Shown here: positions 23,761 to 31,549 of the stretch, piece by piece | How positions within the stretch are numbered: position 1 is the stretch's first letter | Layout: each line of letters begins with the position of its first letter | Source of the DNA: a virus | DNA: 43,322 bases | Direction: 5' to 3' (one strand) | Virus record (IMG/VR): IMGVR_UViG_3300025704_001651 | Location: 1 to 43,322 of that record | The notes under the pieces: generated by a model | Seen by the model: the letters and a program-made list of their open reading frames with translations, nothing else | Databases searched by the model: none | Told to the model about the DNA's origin: nothing | Program-made: the position numbers and the translations under genes

Positions 23761-24363
23761 CTATTTCAGTTTGTAACTTTTTTGTAGTCTGTTCAGTAAA
23801 ATACCATATGCTGGTAGGAATACTAACAAGCCGACTGCAATTTTAATTACAACTTGAGATCCTGCGATCTCCATCCAGTTTGCCGCCATGTACTCGTCTG
23901 CACTGTTGTTGAATGCAACAGCAAAGAAAGTGTAAGTGTCAATGATGTTAGCCGCGATAGTTGATACCGCTGGTGCCAACCACCAATTGTTCTTGAACCC
24001 TTCTCTGATGTATTGGAATACATACACGTCAAGCATTGTACCAATTGCATAAGCAGTGGCACTTGCGAAACCAATTCTTACTGCGACCGATCCCGGTGCT
24101 CCTTCTGCCAAGACAACTGCAATGGATCCAATTATTGCTAATGGATAAGCCGCCGCGATTGTTTGTCTTGCTATTGTTTTACCCAGTAGCCTGACAGTCA
24201 AGTCAGTTGCTATTACTACTAATGGGAATGTGAATGCCGCCCACGTCAATTTCACACCGAATATCTCTACCGGTATAGCCACTAACGCATTTGAAACAGT
24301 GATCACTATCACGTGAAGTGCCACTAATTTCAACAGCATTGATTTGTCTACGTTTTTGAACAT
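23761..24363 (-). CDS. Queuosine-precursor transporter (VUT/YhhQ family)
   Basis: The 200-residue membrane protein has about six segments. It has the family blocks LTWAAFTFPLVVIATDLTVR, then LLGKTIARQT, and later NNWWLAPAVSTIAANIIDTY. These match the VUT (PF02592) pattern FPLtyl.tDl...GK..AR and W.R...St...qliDt. YhhQ-type proteins import 7-deazaguanine precursors such as preQ0 and preQ1. In a phage with QueE and DpdA, it would let the cell take up the base from outside. It has its own sigma70-like promoter and an AGGAG Shine-Dalgarno, separate from the queE unit. Confidence 0.8.
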   Translation of the reverse strand: MFKNVDKSMLLKLVALHVIVITVSNALVAIPVEIFGVKLTWAAFTFPLVVIATDLTVRLLGKTIARQTIAAAYPLAIIGSIAVVLAEGAPGSVAVRIGFASATAYAIGTMLDVYVFQYIREGFKNNWWLAPAVSTIAANIIDTYTFFAVAFNNSADEYMAANWMEIAGSQVVIKIAVGLLVFLPAYGILLNRLQKSYKLK

Positions 24364-24396
24364 TTAATCTCCTATAGGTTTTTTAATGTTACCTTA

Positions 24397-24426
24397 ATTG
24401 TACAGGATTTACCATGGATGTGTCAA
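24397..24426 (-). promoter_or_regulatory. Sigma70-like promoter for the transporter
   Basis: On the minus strand: TTGACA (24426-24421), 18-base spacer, TACAAT (24402-24397). A leader of about 27 bases with AGGAG precedes the ATG at 24363. A weak CACTG/CAGTG inverted repeat lies just upstream, at the end of the previous gene. Confidence 0.7.
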
Positions 24427-24444
24427 ACACTGAAACAAGATTTT

Positions 24445-25200
24445 TTACAGTGATACAACTTTTACGTTACTTGAATACTGTGGCGGCCGTGTTTTAACGT
24501 TTTGTAGGATATTGAAGGTTTCATCGTACTCAAAGATACTTGGATCAAAATTCCATTTGATTGGTCTTCCATCTCGCATGTTCTTTTTGCAAGGGTGCAA
24601 AAAATAAGTGTTGAATTTTTTGATTAAGGGCACATCTAATTGTTTGACCCCGCCGTGCCATGTTGCACTGGTCAAATTACCATTTTCAAGCACAGCATCA
24701 GTGCCTGGCCATTCTACGGCGTTGTCGTTGTCTCTGTCGATTGGATCCGCTCCTGCTTCTGTGTGCTGTATGAACTTTGGATTTCTCCATAGCATGTCTC
24801 CCAACTTCCGCAGTTTGTCATGTGACTCAAATAAGAATTTTGGAAAAAGGAATAACTTATCGATCATGAACATGTTAGACTTGGTCATGAAACCGTTTGT
24901 GCTGTTAGATCCATCGTCTGCTATTTTTATCTTTATGTAATTGCCTAGGACGGACTCGTCCACTTCATACACGAAAATTTTTTCTGGTAATTCTTGGGCC
25001 TTGTCTCTGAGTTTAGAATACCACCAGTTGAATTGTTTGATTCCCTTGTACTTTTTTGATTGGGTGTTGTCTACTGTGCGATAATTTATATCGTGGGTCA
25101 GCGATATGTCGTCCAACATAGTGTCATCGCTGTACAGTTTTATATCGAAACTTTTTGTATAGTGTTTGTAGATAAATGAGAAAACTAGGATGTATTTCAC
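24445..25200 (-). CDS. Conserved phage protein, function unknown
   Basis: About 251 residues if it starts at the GTG at 25200, whose GTGA overlap with the upstream stop fits neighbouring junctions and gives a natural MKYILVFSFIYK opening. In-frame ATGs at 25209, 25218 and 25233 are alternatives. The first 130 residues look beta-rich (a KIFVYEVDESVLGNYIKIKI segment, then NSTNGFMTKSNMFMIDKLFL), like a carbohydrate-binding or jelly-roll domain. The C-terminal half has NAVEWPGTDAVLENG and SATWHGGVKQLDVP. I know it only as a marine phage hypothetical. Confidence 0.65.
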   Translation of the reverse strand: MKYILVFSFIYKHYTKSFDIKLYSDDTMLDDISLTHDINYRTVDNTQSKKYKGIKQFNWWYSKLRDKAQELPEKIFVYEVDESVLGNYIKIKIADDGSNSTNGFMTKSNMFMIDKLFLFPKFLFESHDKLRKLGDMLWRNPKFIQHTEAGADPIDRDNDNAVEWPGTDAVLENGNLTSATWHGGVKQLDVPLIKKFNTYFLHPCKKNMRDGRPIKWNFDPSIFEYDETFNILQNVKTRPPQYSSNVKVVSL

Positions 25201-25661
25201 TTGTCCCATTCTTCCCATGGGAATACTATCCAACTGGGCACTTCGTCCTTGTTGATCTCGTATCCATGGTAATCTACTTTTACTTTTGAAGGTTTGTTGT
25301 TTATCAAGGCCGCGAATTTGATCCTGTCCTCACGCTTTCCGAAGTGGTCAAGTATGTACTGGAATGTTGCCCCGGAATCATTTATGTCGTCTATGATCAG
25401 TATCTTCTTTTGGAATGCGAATGCTTTCTCCAACACGGTTAGGTTAGGCTTGGCAGTGTGATCTCTCAATCTCACATCTAGCACTTCGTGTGCTGTTTTT
25501 AACCTGTGCGAAAGGTACACACCGGGTATGCAACCACCTCTGTTTATTCCCAGTATGATGTTTGGCATCCAGTTGCTATGGACCATCTTGTCCTCGATCT
25601 GTATTAATGCGTTACGCATCTGTCCTGTTGTGAAATAGTTCTTCTTTACATCATCAGCCAT
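25197..25661 (-). CDS. Type I phosphoribosyltransferase
   Basis: The 154-residue protein has the PRPP-binding motif ILIIDDINDSGATF, with the acidic pair and the glycine/threonine loop. An upstream ILGINRGGCIPG is the usual PPi loop of xanthine/guanine-type enzymes. Length matches bacterial Gpt (about 152). The family joins a purine base to PRPP to make a nucleotide. It lies between GMP reductase and the 24445 gene, near FolE, QueE and DpdA, so a role in salvaging purine or a deazapurine base is plausible. Specificity is not readable. Confidence 0.82.
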   Translation of the reverse strand: MADDVKKNYFTTGQMRNALIQIEDKMVHSNWMPNIILGINRGGCIPGVYLSHRLKTAHEVLDVRLRDHTAKPNLTVLEKAFAFQKKILIIDDINDSGATFQYILDHFGKREDRIKFAALINNKPSKVKVDYHGYEINKDEVPSWIVFPWEEWDK

Positions 25662-25981
25662 TGTACAATATACCTCGCTCCTCCTGATACCAACATCGCC
25701 AGTAGTATCGTATTTAAAACTATAAGTGCCCGGTCATGCCATTTGAATCCCACCCAAAGCCAGCCTGCTGTTCCAATTATTGAAAAGAACACATCATATA
25801 TCTTTGGTACTTCTTCAATTGATCTGCAAAGCACCGCACAACACACAAAGAACACAGATACCCATTTAACATACCAAGTGATATCGTGCAATGGTGTGAC
25901 CTTGCGAACACTGGTCAATTGATCTTCGAGTGTCTCAATTTTTTGTTCTAGATCTTCTATTCTATTTTGTGTATCGCTCAT
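25646..25981 (-). CDS. Membrane protein with N-terminal coiled coil
   Basis: The protein has 111 residues. Residues 5-27 form a heptad-like coiled coil (IEDLEQKIETLEDQLTSV). About three membrane segments follow: WYVKWVSVFFVCCAVLC, VFFSIIGTAGWLWVGF and ALIVLNTILLAMLVSG. The membrane part resembles small phage and bacterial proteins labelled DUF6552, in my judgement. It overlaps guaC by 20 bases and the phosphoribosyltransferase by 16, so it is co-expressed. No function is known. Confidence 0.68.
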   Translation of the reverse strand: MSDTQNRIEDLEQKIETLEDQLTSVRKVTPLHDITWYVKWVSVFFVCCAVLCRSIEEVPKIYDVFFSIIGTAGWLWVGFKWHDRALIVLNTILLAMLVSGGARYIVQWLMM

Positions 25982-27011
25982 AGACCCTGTTGATCACGTT
26001 GTTGGTTGTCACGAAACTAGCACACTTGGCCATGTCTTTGAGTCTTCTTGCACCTATGTATGTGCAGGCACTTCTTACTCCGCCTAGTATGTCTTCCAAG
26101 GTTCCTTCAACAGGTCCTCTGTGGGGCAAGGATATCAGTCGACCTTCGTTGCCTCGGTATCCGTCCTTGCGTTTGCCGTGTTTCTCACGAGCCCTGTCCG
26201 AGCTCATTCCATAAAATTCTACTTTGCCATCTACTACTGGCTGTTCTGATTCATCATGTCCTGCCAACATGCCACCAATCATGACCATGTGGGCTCCTCC
26301 ACCAAATGCTTTTGCTATATCTCCTGGATACACACAACCACCGTCAGCCATTATGTGTCCACCAACACCGTTTGCCGCATCTGAACAATCCACTATTGCC
26401 GAAAATTGTGGTACACCAACACCGGTCATCGTTCTTGTAGTGCAAACCGATCCAGGCCCTATCCCTATTTTGACCACGTCGGCACCATTTATTATTAACT
26501 CTTCTGTCATCTCTGGTGTCACTACGTTGCCTGCTATGATAACCTTGTCTGGATATTCATCTCTAACCTTTTTTATGAAATCTACCATGTTCTGGTGATA
26601 TGCGTTCGCTACATCAACAGTGATCATCTTTACATCTGGAAACATTTCTAAAACTCTATTCATGGTCGCCCAATCAGGTGCTTCCGGATCCCACATCACG
26701 TTGGTTCCTGTACACACTGACACCGATTGCATTCTCAATCCTGTGCCTGCGGCCTCTTTCCATTGCTCTGGTGTGGTAGTTTTTGTGATAACGGTCATCA
26801 TCTTGTGCTTCTGCATTTCCCTTGCCATAGAGAATGTACCAACACCGTCCATGTTACTTGCAAATATAGGAAGGAAATCCATCACCTTGCCTGAGTTACG
26901 GAACGTGAACTTACGAGTCATGTCTACATCTCTCCTGCTAGACAGTGTAGAACGTTTTGGCTGAAGCAGTACGTCCTCAAAATTAAGTTTTGGTTCTGTG
27001 TTAATCCGCAT
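25962..27011 (-). CDS. guaC: GMP reductase (IMPDH/GMPR family)
   Basis: The 349-residue protein starts at ATG 27011 (MRINTEPKLNFEDVLLQPKR), which has a Shine-Dalgarno-like AAGGA upstream. The catalytic loop is GIGPGSVCTTR with Cys190. GMP reductase rather than IMP dehydrogenase is indicated by MIGGMLAGHDES, EFYGMSSDRA and the C-terminal ILGGVRSACTYIGARRLKD. There is no CBS domain. The enzyme converts GMP to IMP with NADPH. Placed among FolE, a phosphoribosyltransferase and deazaguanine genes, it probably lowers or redirects the guanine nucleotide pool during infection; that is inference. Confidence 0.9.
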   Translation of the reverse strand: MRINTEPKLNFEDVLLQPKRSTLSSRRDVDMTRKFTFRNSGKVMDFLPIFASNMDGVGTFSMAREMQKHKMMTVITKTTTPEQWKEAAGTGLRMQSVSVCTGTNVMWDPEAPDWATMNRVLEMFPDVKMITVDVANAYHQNMVDFIKKVRDEYPDKVIIAGNVVTPEMTEELIINGADVVKIGIGPGSVCTTRTMTGVGVPQFSAIVDCSDAANGVGGHIMADGGCVYPGDIAKAFGGGAHMVMIGGMLAGHDESEQPVVDGKVEFYGMSSDRAREKHGKRKDGYRGNEGRLISLPHRGPVEGTLEDILGGVRSACTYIGARRLKDMAKCASFVTTNNVINRVYERYTK

Positions 27012-27288
27012 CTTCTTTTTCCTTAGTTTTACAGACTTGTAGCACACTCTGGTAGTGTTCCCATGCTTGATTCAGTGCTGGGTACTTGTCCCTCATGTCC
27101 ATCTCGTCAAAAAGATCCAACTGTCCCATGTCACCTAGGTCTCTAAAACTGTAAGAGAAGTCTCCAGTGTTCTGTATTCCATCTGAACCCATTTCTATGT
27201 TGTCCGATTTCATGTTGGCCTGTTTTGTATATTCCCACAGGTCGTCTACAATTTTTTTCTCTTTTTTTGTAATGTTTTTCTTAGGCAT
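27001..27288 (-). CDS. Small acidic protein, function unknown
   Basis: The protein has 95 residues. A basic helical start (KKNITKKEKKIVDDLWEYTK) is followed by an acidic, methionine-rich part (DLGDMGQLDLFDEMDMRDKY) and a helical end ALNQAWEHYQSVLQ. It overlaps guaC by 11 bases and follows folE with a 3-base gap. No family is recognised. It is likely expressed with the nucleotide genes. Confidence 0.65.
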   Translation of the reverse strand: MPKKNITKKEKKIVDDLWEYTKQANMKSDNIEMGSDGIQNTGDFSYSFRDLGDMGQLDLFDEMDMRDKYPALNQAWEHYQSVLQVCKTKEKEDAD

Positions 27289-27291
27289 CCG

Positions 27292-28011
27292 TTAACACGC
27301 AAACTGTTGTTGTAGTTTAACGTTGTCCATGAACTCTTTCTTAGTGGCATTATCATTCTTGAATGCTCCACGCAACACAGTCGTCTGTGTCAAACTGCTG
27401 TGAGCCTTGATACCTCTGTTCTCACAACATCCGTGTGTGGCCTGAACATACACACCGACATCTTTACTGCCAGTTGTTTGTTCTATCTGATTGGCAATCA
27501 TCACATTTAGATCTTCCTGTAGTGTACCACGTCTTGCACACCATTGAGCGATCCTTGTGTACTTGCTCAGTCCTAGTAGTTTAGGTCCTGCGATGATACC
27601 AATGTATGCCACGCCCTTGACCGTTTGGTGATGATGTGAACACAAACTCGTAAGTTCACTCCTCACGACCAACATGCCCTCATATCCACCTTCAATGTAG
27701 TTAGGAAATGCACTAGGGTTAGGCATTTCGTCATAACGACCAGACATGATCTCGTTGATGTACATCTTGGCCATTCGTCTTGCAGTGTCCATGCTGTTTG
27801 GATCAGTCTTCGTGTCAATCACGAGGCTTTGTAACACATTTTCAAATGCCGGTATGGCCTCGTCTATAAGTTTTTGTTTCTCACCTTCTTCAATGAATTC
27901 ACTGATATTGTCGTTGGCCCATGCTCGTGCACCAGCCTCCTCTACACGTTTCCTAATCTCTTGGCTTGTTGAAGCCTTGGGTTCCCAACTATCTTTTAAT
28001 GTATCTTCCAC
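27292..28011 (-). CDS. folE: GTP cyclohydrolase I
   Basis: The 239-residue protein has a GTG start at 28011, overlapping the previous stop as TAGTG and preceded by AGAGGAG. Zinc ligands are visible: Cys124 and the His pair in SLCSHHH (122-128), and Cys195/196 in ATHGCCENRG. KLLGLSKYTRI and RRGTLQEDL are the usual active-site and core helices. FolE opens the guanine ring of GTP to make dihydroneopterin triphosphate, the first step of both folate and 7-deazaguanine synthesis. In a phage with QueE and DpdA, the second route is more likely. Confidence 0.92.
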   Translation of the reverse strand: MEDTLKDSWEPKASTSQEIRKRVEEAGARAWANDNISEFIEEGEKQKLIDEAIPAFENVLQSLVIDTKTDPNSMDTARRMAKMYINEIMSGRYDEMPNPSAFPNYIEGGYEGMLVVRSELTSLCSHHHQTVKGVAYIGIIAGPKLLGLSKYTRIAQWCARRGTLQEDLNVMIANQIEQTTGSKDVGVYVQATHGCCENRGIKAHSSLTQTTVLRGAFKNDNATKKEFMDNVKLQQQFAC

Positions 28012-28241
28012 TATTCAAAATCTCCTCTGACTATGTGTTTCCTTAATGCCCTTACAAGTTCTTCTATCTTGTCAATGCAACCGATCAGATCCCTGTCGGT
28101 GATGTATTTAGATCTCTCCTTCAACTTGTCATATTCCTTCAAAGATATCTGCACCATTGGGCTATAACCTGATTGTGATTCCTGGCTCTCGTTTTCCATT
28201 GAGGCGTCTAGTGCTCTTTGTTTTTCATCTGAGTCTGTCAT
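28011..28241 (-). CDS. Small charged protein, function unknown
   Basis: The protein has 76 residues. The first 25 are disordered and acidic. A helical region SLKEYDKLKERSKYITDRDL and IDKIEELVRALRKHIV follows, suggesting a short coiled coil. It overlaps galE by 4 bases and folE by one (TAGTG). No known domain is recognised. Confidence 0.65.
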   Translation of the reverse strand: MTDSDEKQRALDASMENESQESQSGYSPMVQISLKEYDKLKERSKYITDRDLIGCIDKIEELVRALRKHIVRGDFE

Positions 28242-29269
28242 TGTATCTCCTTCTTGTGTGTCTTGTTATACCATTGTACAGCAGTTGCCACCACGTTGTC
28301 AAGACTGCTCTGTGTGGGCTCCCACTCTAAAATTTCCTTTACCTTGCTGGTGTCTGCCACAAGGTATGCAGGATCTCCGGGTCTGTTGTCATGCATCTCT
28401 ATGTTCATCTCCCCTGCATGTTTCTGTACCGCTTCTATCAACTGCTTGTTTGAAGCAGGTTCCCCTGATCCTAGGTTGAACACTTCCGCCACTGGATTCT
28501 CCGAAGCGTGATTCAATGCTTTTATGTGTGCGTCTGCTAGGTCCATCACATGCACGTAATCTCTCACACAGGTCCCGTCATCGGTAGGATACTTGTCACC
28601 AAAGATTTTAAATGTTTTTCCCTGCTTCGCGGCCTCGATGGCCAGTGGTATGATGTGTGTTTCTTTTTCCCTTAACTCTCCTACCTCTGCTTCTGGGTCT
28701 GCTCCTGCGGCATTGAAGTATCTCAATCCAACACTTGATAATCCGTATGCTCTCAGATAATCTTTACACACCATCTCTATCATTAACTTACTACCTCCAT
28801 ATGCACTGATCGGGTCAGCAACATCAGACTCCATGGCCAACTGCATTCCTGGATCACCGTACGTGGCCGCACTTGAACTGTAAACGAATGTCTTGACTCC
28901 ACACTCGATAAGTTTGTCCAGTAATGATATGGTCATGATCAAATTGTTTTTGTAATACAATGAAGGATTTGCAACACTCTCAGGTACACTGGTGCTACCC
29001 GCGAAGTGTATGCAACTGCTTATGTTGTATCTGTTGACTATCTCGTCAACCCTGTCCATCTCCTGTGGGAGATTCAAATTGTAGTTCGGGCCAAACGACT
29101 TCAGACCCTCTCTGTAATGCCTGTCTATCGTGACTGGAGTGAATCCATTCTTGGCCAACAGTTTGCAGGTGTGTGAACCCACATAACCCGCTCCGCCCGT
29201 GACCAGCACGGCCTTGCTCAGTGTGTTAATATTTTGCTTCGGAAACTGGTGTCCTGTAGTGTCTTCCAT
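28238..29269 (-). CDS. galE: UDP-glucose 4-epimerase (GalE-like)
   Basis: The protein has up to 343 residues from ATG 29269 (GGAG 5 bases upstream). A GTG at 29209, just before the NAD motif, is a possible later start. The Rossmann motif VLVTGGAGYVGSH is followed by HFAGSTSVPESV, YSSSAATYGDP with the catalytic Ser/Thr region, and SAYGGSKLMIE with Tyr and Lys. RDYVHVMDLADAHI and FNLGSGEP are GalE-specific. It interconverts UDP-glucose and UDP-galactose, supplying donors for the glycosyltransferase gene it overlaps by 44 bases. Full length, no damage. Confidence 0.9.
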   Translation of the reverse strand: MEDTTGHQFPKQNINTLSKAVLVTGGAGYVGSHTCKLLAKNGFTPVTIDRHYREGLKSFGPNYNLNLPQEMDRVDEIVNRYNISSCIHFAGSTSVPESVANPSLYYKNNLIMTISLLDKLIECGVKTFVYSSSAATYGDPGMQLAMESDVADPISAYGGSKLMIEMVCKDYLRAYGLSSVGLRYFNAAGADPEAEVGELREKETHIIPLAIEAAKQGKTFKIFGDKYPTDDGTCVRDYVHVMDLADAHIKALNHASENPVAEVFNLGSGEPASNKQLIEAVQKHAGEMNIEMHDNRPGDPAYLVADTSKVKEILEWEPTQSSLDNVVATAVQWYNKTHKKEIQ

Positions 29270-30395
29270 CTCTTCTCCATTGTTCTCCCTTGCCTGTCAT
29301 GATGTCAATCATCCTGTCTATGGTACCGTCGGTCCAATCAGATAATTTACCTATACTAGGGGATGGTTTGCTTAATAATACTTCTAGTTTTTCCATTGCG
29401 TCTTGCTCTGACCATGGAACATACATTCTTGTGTGGTCATTTGCGAATGTCTCTGGGAATGATCTGTATGCCGGAAACAGTGTGTTACACCCCATTGCAT
29501 CCGCTTCACTCACTGTGTTGGATACCCAGTCCTGTAAAGCACAGTTGAACATCACCCTCGAGTCTGCGAGTAGTTCGTAGTACTCGTTCTTCTTCAGGTT
29601 CTCATGTATGGTTATTGTGCCTTGTTTTGCAAGATACTTTGCCTCGTCCACGAAGATTTGGTTGTTTGATCTCAAAGGACCACCTTGGCATATTGCAAAT
29701 TCCACATCTGGGTGTTTATCTTTGTATTTCATTGCCAGCGTCATGTAGAACTGTGGCTGTTTCTCCTGATCCCATCTCGCTCCAAATATGACTCTCTGTT
29801 TTCTTTCATTGAAAGGTTTCCTGTCTGGAACCCTGCTTTGCACTTCTTCCTTGCCAAAACTCAAGCCCGATATGTTGTATATGGGTGCTGACCAATTTGC
29901 TATTTTCATGTGTGCCACCATCTCTTCGTTGGTTGCGAGTATTTTTACATTAGGAATTTCATTACACATCTGTTCATACATGCTCATCCATTTGCTCATG
30001 CCCCATACATGTACAAAGTCATCTGGATCTATGGCCTGTGCCAAGCATCTAAGATATATCGTTGGTCTGTGTTTGTCTTCAACTTGATGTAGTATGTAGG
30101 GCAATGATTCCATGCCTGGCTGGAACATGTCTTCGAAGAATACTATGTCCTTACTTGTTACTTCTCCATTACGCATCATCTGTACAAGATTCATCATCTG
30201 ACTCATGCCAAAGTATGATCTTCCGTGTGCGTCAAGCACCTGTCCAACACTGATCGCTTTTGTGTCATCTATGGTAGTACCCGGAACAACAACGTATTCT
30301 ATACCTCTTTTCTTGTATGCACGTTCTGTCCAGTCTTGTAATTGCAGTGTGTATCTGCCTTCGTAGGGTTCTAGTCCCATGTAAAATATTTTCAT
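29226..30395 (-). CDS. GT-B fold glycosyltransferase
   Basis: The 389-residue protein has an N-terminal half with Rossmann-like strands. The C-terminal half reads RVIFGARWDQEKQPQFYMTL, FAICQGGPLRS, LKKNEYYELLADSRVMFNCA and VSNTVSEADAMGCNTLFP. This is the GT4/GT1-type donor-binding pattern, with the E..A.G motif. It likely transfers a hexose from a UDP-sugar, perhaps one made by the overlapping galE. The start codon lies exactly 6 bases after a strong sigma70-like -10 box, so the mRNA should be leaderless. Targets could be modified DNA bases, virion proteins or host surface glycans; the sequence does not decide. Confidence 0.8.
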   Translation of the reverse strand: MKIFYMGLEPYEGRYTLQLQDWTERAYKKRGIEYVVVPGTTIDDTKAISVGQVLDAHGRSYFGMSQMMNLVQMMRNGEVTSKDIVFFEDMFQPGMESLPYILHQVEDKHRPTIYLRCLAQAIDPDDFVHVWGMSKWMSMYEQMCNEIPNVKILATNEEMVAHMKIANWSAPIYNISGLSFGKEEVQSRVPDRKPFNERKQRVIFGARWDQEKQPQFYMTLAMKYKDKHPDVEFAICQGGPLRSNNQIFVDEAKYLAKQGTITIHENLKKNEYYELLADSRVMFNCALQDWVSNTVSEADAMGCNTLFPAYRSFPETFANDHTRMYVPWSEQDAMEKLEVLLSKPSPSIGKLSDWTDGTIDRMIDIMTGKGEQWRRDGRHYRTPVSEAKY

Positions 30396-30401
30396 ATGCT
30401 T

Positions 30402-30430
30402 ATTATAACTCCTTTATTCCCACTTGTCAC
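30402..30430 (-). promoter_or_regulatory. Sigma70-like promoter, leaderless type
   Basis: On the minus strand: GTGACA (30430-30425), 17-base spacer, TATAAT (30407-30402), then 6 bases and the ATG at 30395. An AGGAG in the spacer would be upstream of the transcription start and so absent from the mRNA. The promoter overlaps the end of the SET-domain gene. Confidence 0.75.
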
Positions 30431-30734
30431 TGAAATCTTTGTACAAAGTGTATTTTGCTGTTAGTTCTTCGCCTGCCTTAACTGGTCTCACTGTCATCAA
30501 ATAACAGACAGGCAGTTGATGCCAGAAACCTTTTAGGTTTTTGCAGTTAGGATCATCATGATGATTATAAAATGCTCCCAAGGCAGTACGAATACTACCA
30601 TGTGGAAAGTTTTTATTCATGATATGCACAATACCCAGGATCGTGTCTGCTTCAAAGTCTTTTGTTGCAAACAATCCAAGGCCTTGCACTTCCGATTGTT
30701 TTATCGTTACACCGTCCGGTAGTGGTCTATACAT
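30414..30734 (-). CDS. Small SET-domain protein
   Basis: The 106-residue protein has the minimal SET pattern: VQGLGLFATKDFEADTILG near the N terminus, the middle segment LGAFYNHHDDPNCKN, and YLMTVRPVKAGEELTAKYTLY at the end. The middle segment corresponds to the NHxxxPN.. motif and the last to the EEL...Y motif. SET domains use S-adenosylmethionine to methylate lysines in proteins. Pre- and post-SET regions are absent, as in other bacterial and viral minimal SETs. It starts with a TAATG overlap. The target is unknown; a phage or host protein is possible. Confidence 0.75.
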   Translation of the reverse strand: MYRPLPDGVTIKQSEVQGLGLFATKDFEADTILGIVHIMNKNFPHGSIRTALGAFYNHHDDPNCKNLKGFWHQLPVCYLMTVRPVKAGEELTAKYTLYKDFSDKWE

Positions 30735-30964
30735 TATTTGTGCCTCTTTGTTCTTGTGAATAGATATTCGGCAATCCTGTTGATCCTATGCAACAATGTG
30801 ACACTTTGCCCACTACCTATCCAGTGTTTGTCGGTCAATGGCTGAGCGATTCTCCTTATCGCTTTGCCTCTTTTTGATTCCTCCACTCCCAGCCCATAGA
30901 CTGCTCCCGTTGACTGTTTTGCCTCTAGCCACCCGTGTGGTTTTTCCTTTGAAGATGTCGTCAT
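30734..30964 (-). CDS. Small basic reading frame, possibly frameshifted 3' part
   Basis: 76 residues if read from ATG 30964. Its stop forms a TAATG with the SET gene, as at other junctions here, which supports that its end is real. The region AIRRIAQPLTDKHWIGSGQS and the basic end look protein-like. However, its first half overlaps another minus-strand frame (30813-31022) by about 150 bases. The two may be one gene joined by a frameshift at the T5 (A5 in the coding strand) run 30871-30875. Confidence 0.5.
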   Translation of the reverse strand: MTTSSKEKPHGWLEAKQSTGAVYGLGVEESKRGKAIRRIAQPLTDKHWIGSGQSVTLLHRINRIAEYLFTRTKRHK

Positions 30965-31022
30965 AGTTCTCCCGATACTTGTTGTTAACTGGTCTGGATT
31001 TTCCGTCCCAGTTACCCGGCAT
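30813..31022 (-). CDS. Small basic phage protein, possibly frameshifted 5' part
   Basis: 69 residues. The start MPGNWDGKSRPVNNKYRENY, then DDIFKGK, is familiar from small uncharacterised proteins of marine T4-like phages, so the beginning is probably genuine. It overlaps the peroxiredoxin gene by 11 bases. The C-terminal third (after SSLWAGSGGIKK) turns into a less convincing sequence, while the neighbouring frame continues well. A one-base deletion in the A5 run would fuse them into a 95-residue protein. Confidence 0.6.
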   Translation of the reverse strand: MPGNWDGKSRPVNNKYRENYDDIFKGKTTRVARGKTVNGSSLWAGSGGIKKRQSDKENRSAIDRQTLDR

Positions 31023-31548
31023 TTGACTTGATAAAATCTAACATTGTTTTTGCGTCAGACACTTCAAATGGGTCGTCATCATCACTTGCATTATTCTGTC
31101 CTTCTTCGACAAACTGCTTCATAATCTCTCCATTGTCGACTAGCATCGAATATCTCCAAGATCTCATGCCAAAACCTTGTAAAGGTTTGTTGACCAACAT
31201 TCCCATGCCTTGTGTGAATACACCTTCGCCGTCACCAATTGGTTTGACTTTCTTGATCTCTTGGTTGTTGAACCAAGCATTCATTACAAATGCATCGTTC
31301 ACTGACAAGCAGTATACTTCGTCTATGCCCTGTGCTTTGAACTCATCGTACATTTCTTCGTATCCTGGGACCTGTTGTGAACTACAAGTGGGCGTGAATG
31401 CTCCAGGAAGTGCAAATACTACAATTTTCTTATTATCAAAAATTTCTGCTGTGTCTACATCTTTCCATTCACCGCCTATGAATGCACAACCGCCTACTGC
31501 GTTGTCATCACCTGTTCTTGTCTTAAAGTTCGTGTATGGTACTCTCAT
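31012..31548 (-). CDS. Peroxiredoxin (Prx5 type)
   Basis: The 178-residue protein has the peroxidatic motif FALPGAFTPTCSSQQVPGYE, with the cysteine in TPTCS. VYCLSVNDAFVMNAWFNN follows, then GMRSWRYSMLVDNGEI, all typical of Prx5/AhpE-like peroxiredoxins. These reduce hydrogen peroxide and organic peroxides using thioredoxin or glutaredoxin. A thioredoxin reductase fragment lies at the left end of the window. In marine phages such a gene may protect infected cells or oxygen-sensitive enzymes, for example radical SAM QueE. That last point is inference. Confidence 0.88.
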   Translation of the reverse strand: MRVPYTNFKTRTGDDNAVGGCAFIGGEWKDVDTAEIFDNKKIVVFALPGAFTPTCSSQQVPGYEEMYDEFKAQGIDEVYCLSVNDAFVMNAWFNNQEIKKVKPIGDGEGVFTQGMGMLVNKPLQGFGMRSWRYSMLVDNGEIMKQFVEEGQNNASDDDDPFEVSDAKTMLDFIKSNAG

Positions 31549-31549
31549 A

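Noticed and set aside
24430-24460. CACTG/CAGTG inverted repeat as a terminator
   Set aside because: The stem is only about five bases with a 15-base loop, and the adjoining T-run is inside the loop rather than after the stem.
25962-27011. IMP dehydrogenase
   Set aside because: The sequence has GMP reductase-specific blocks (GGMLAGHDES, ILGGVRSACTYIGA) and lacks a CBS domain.
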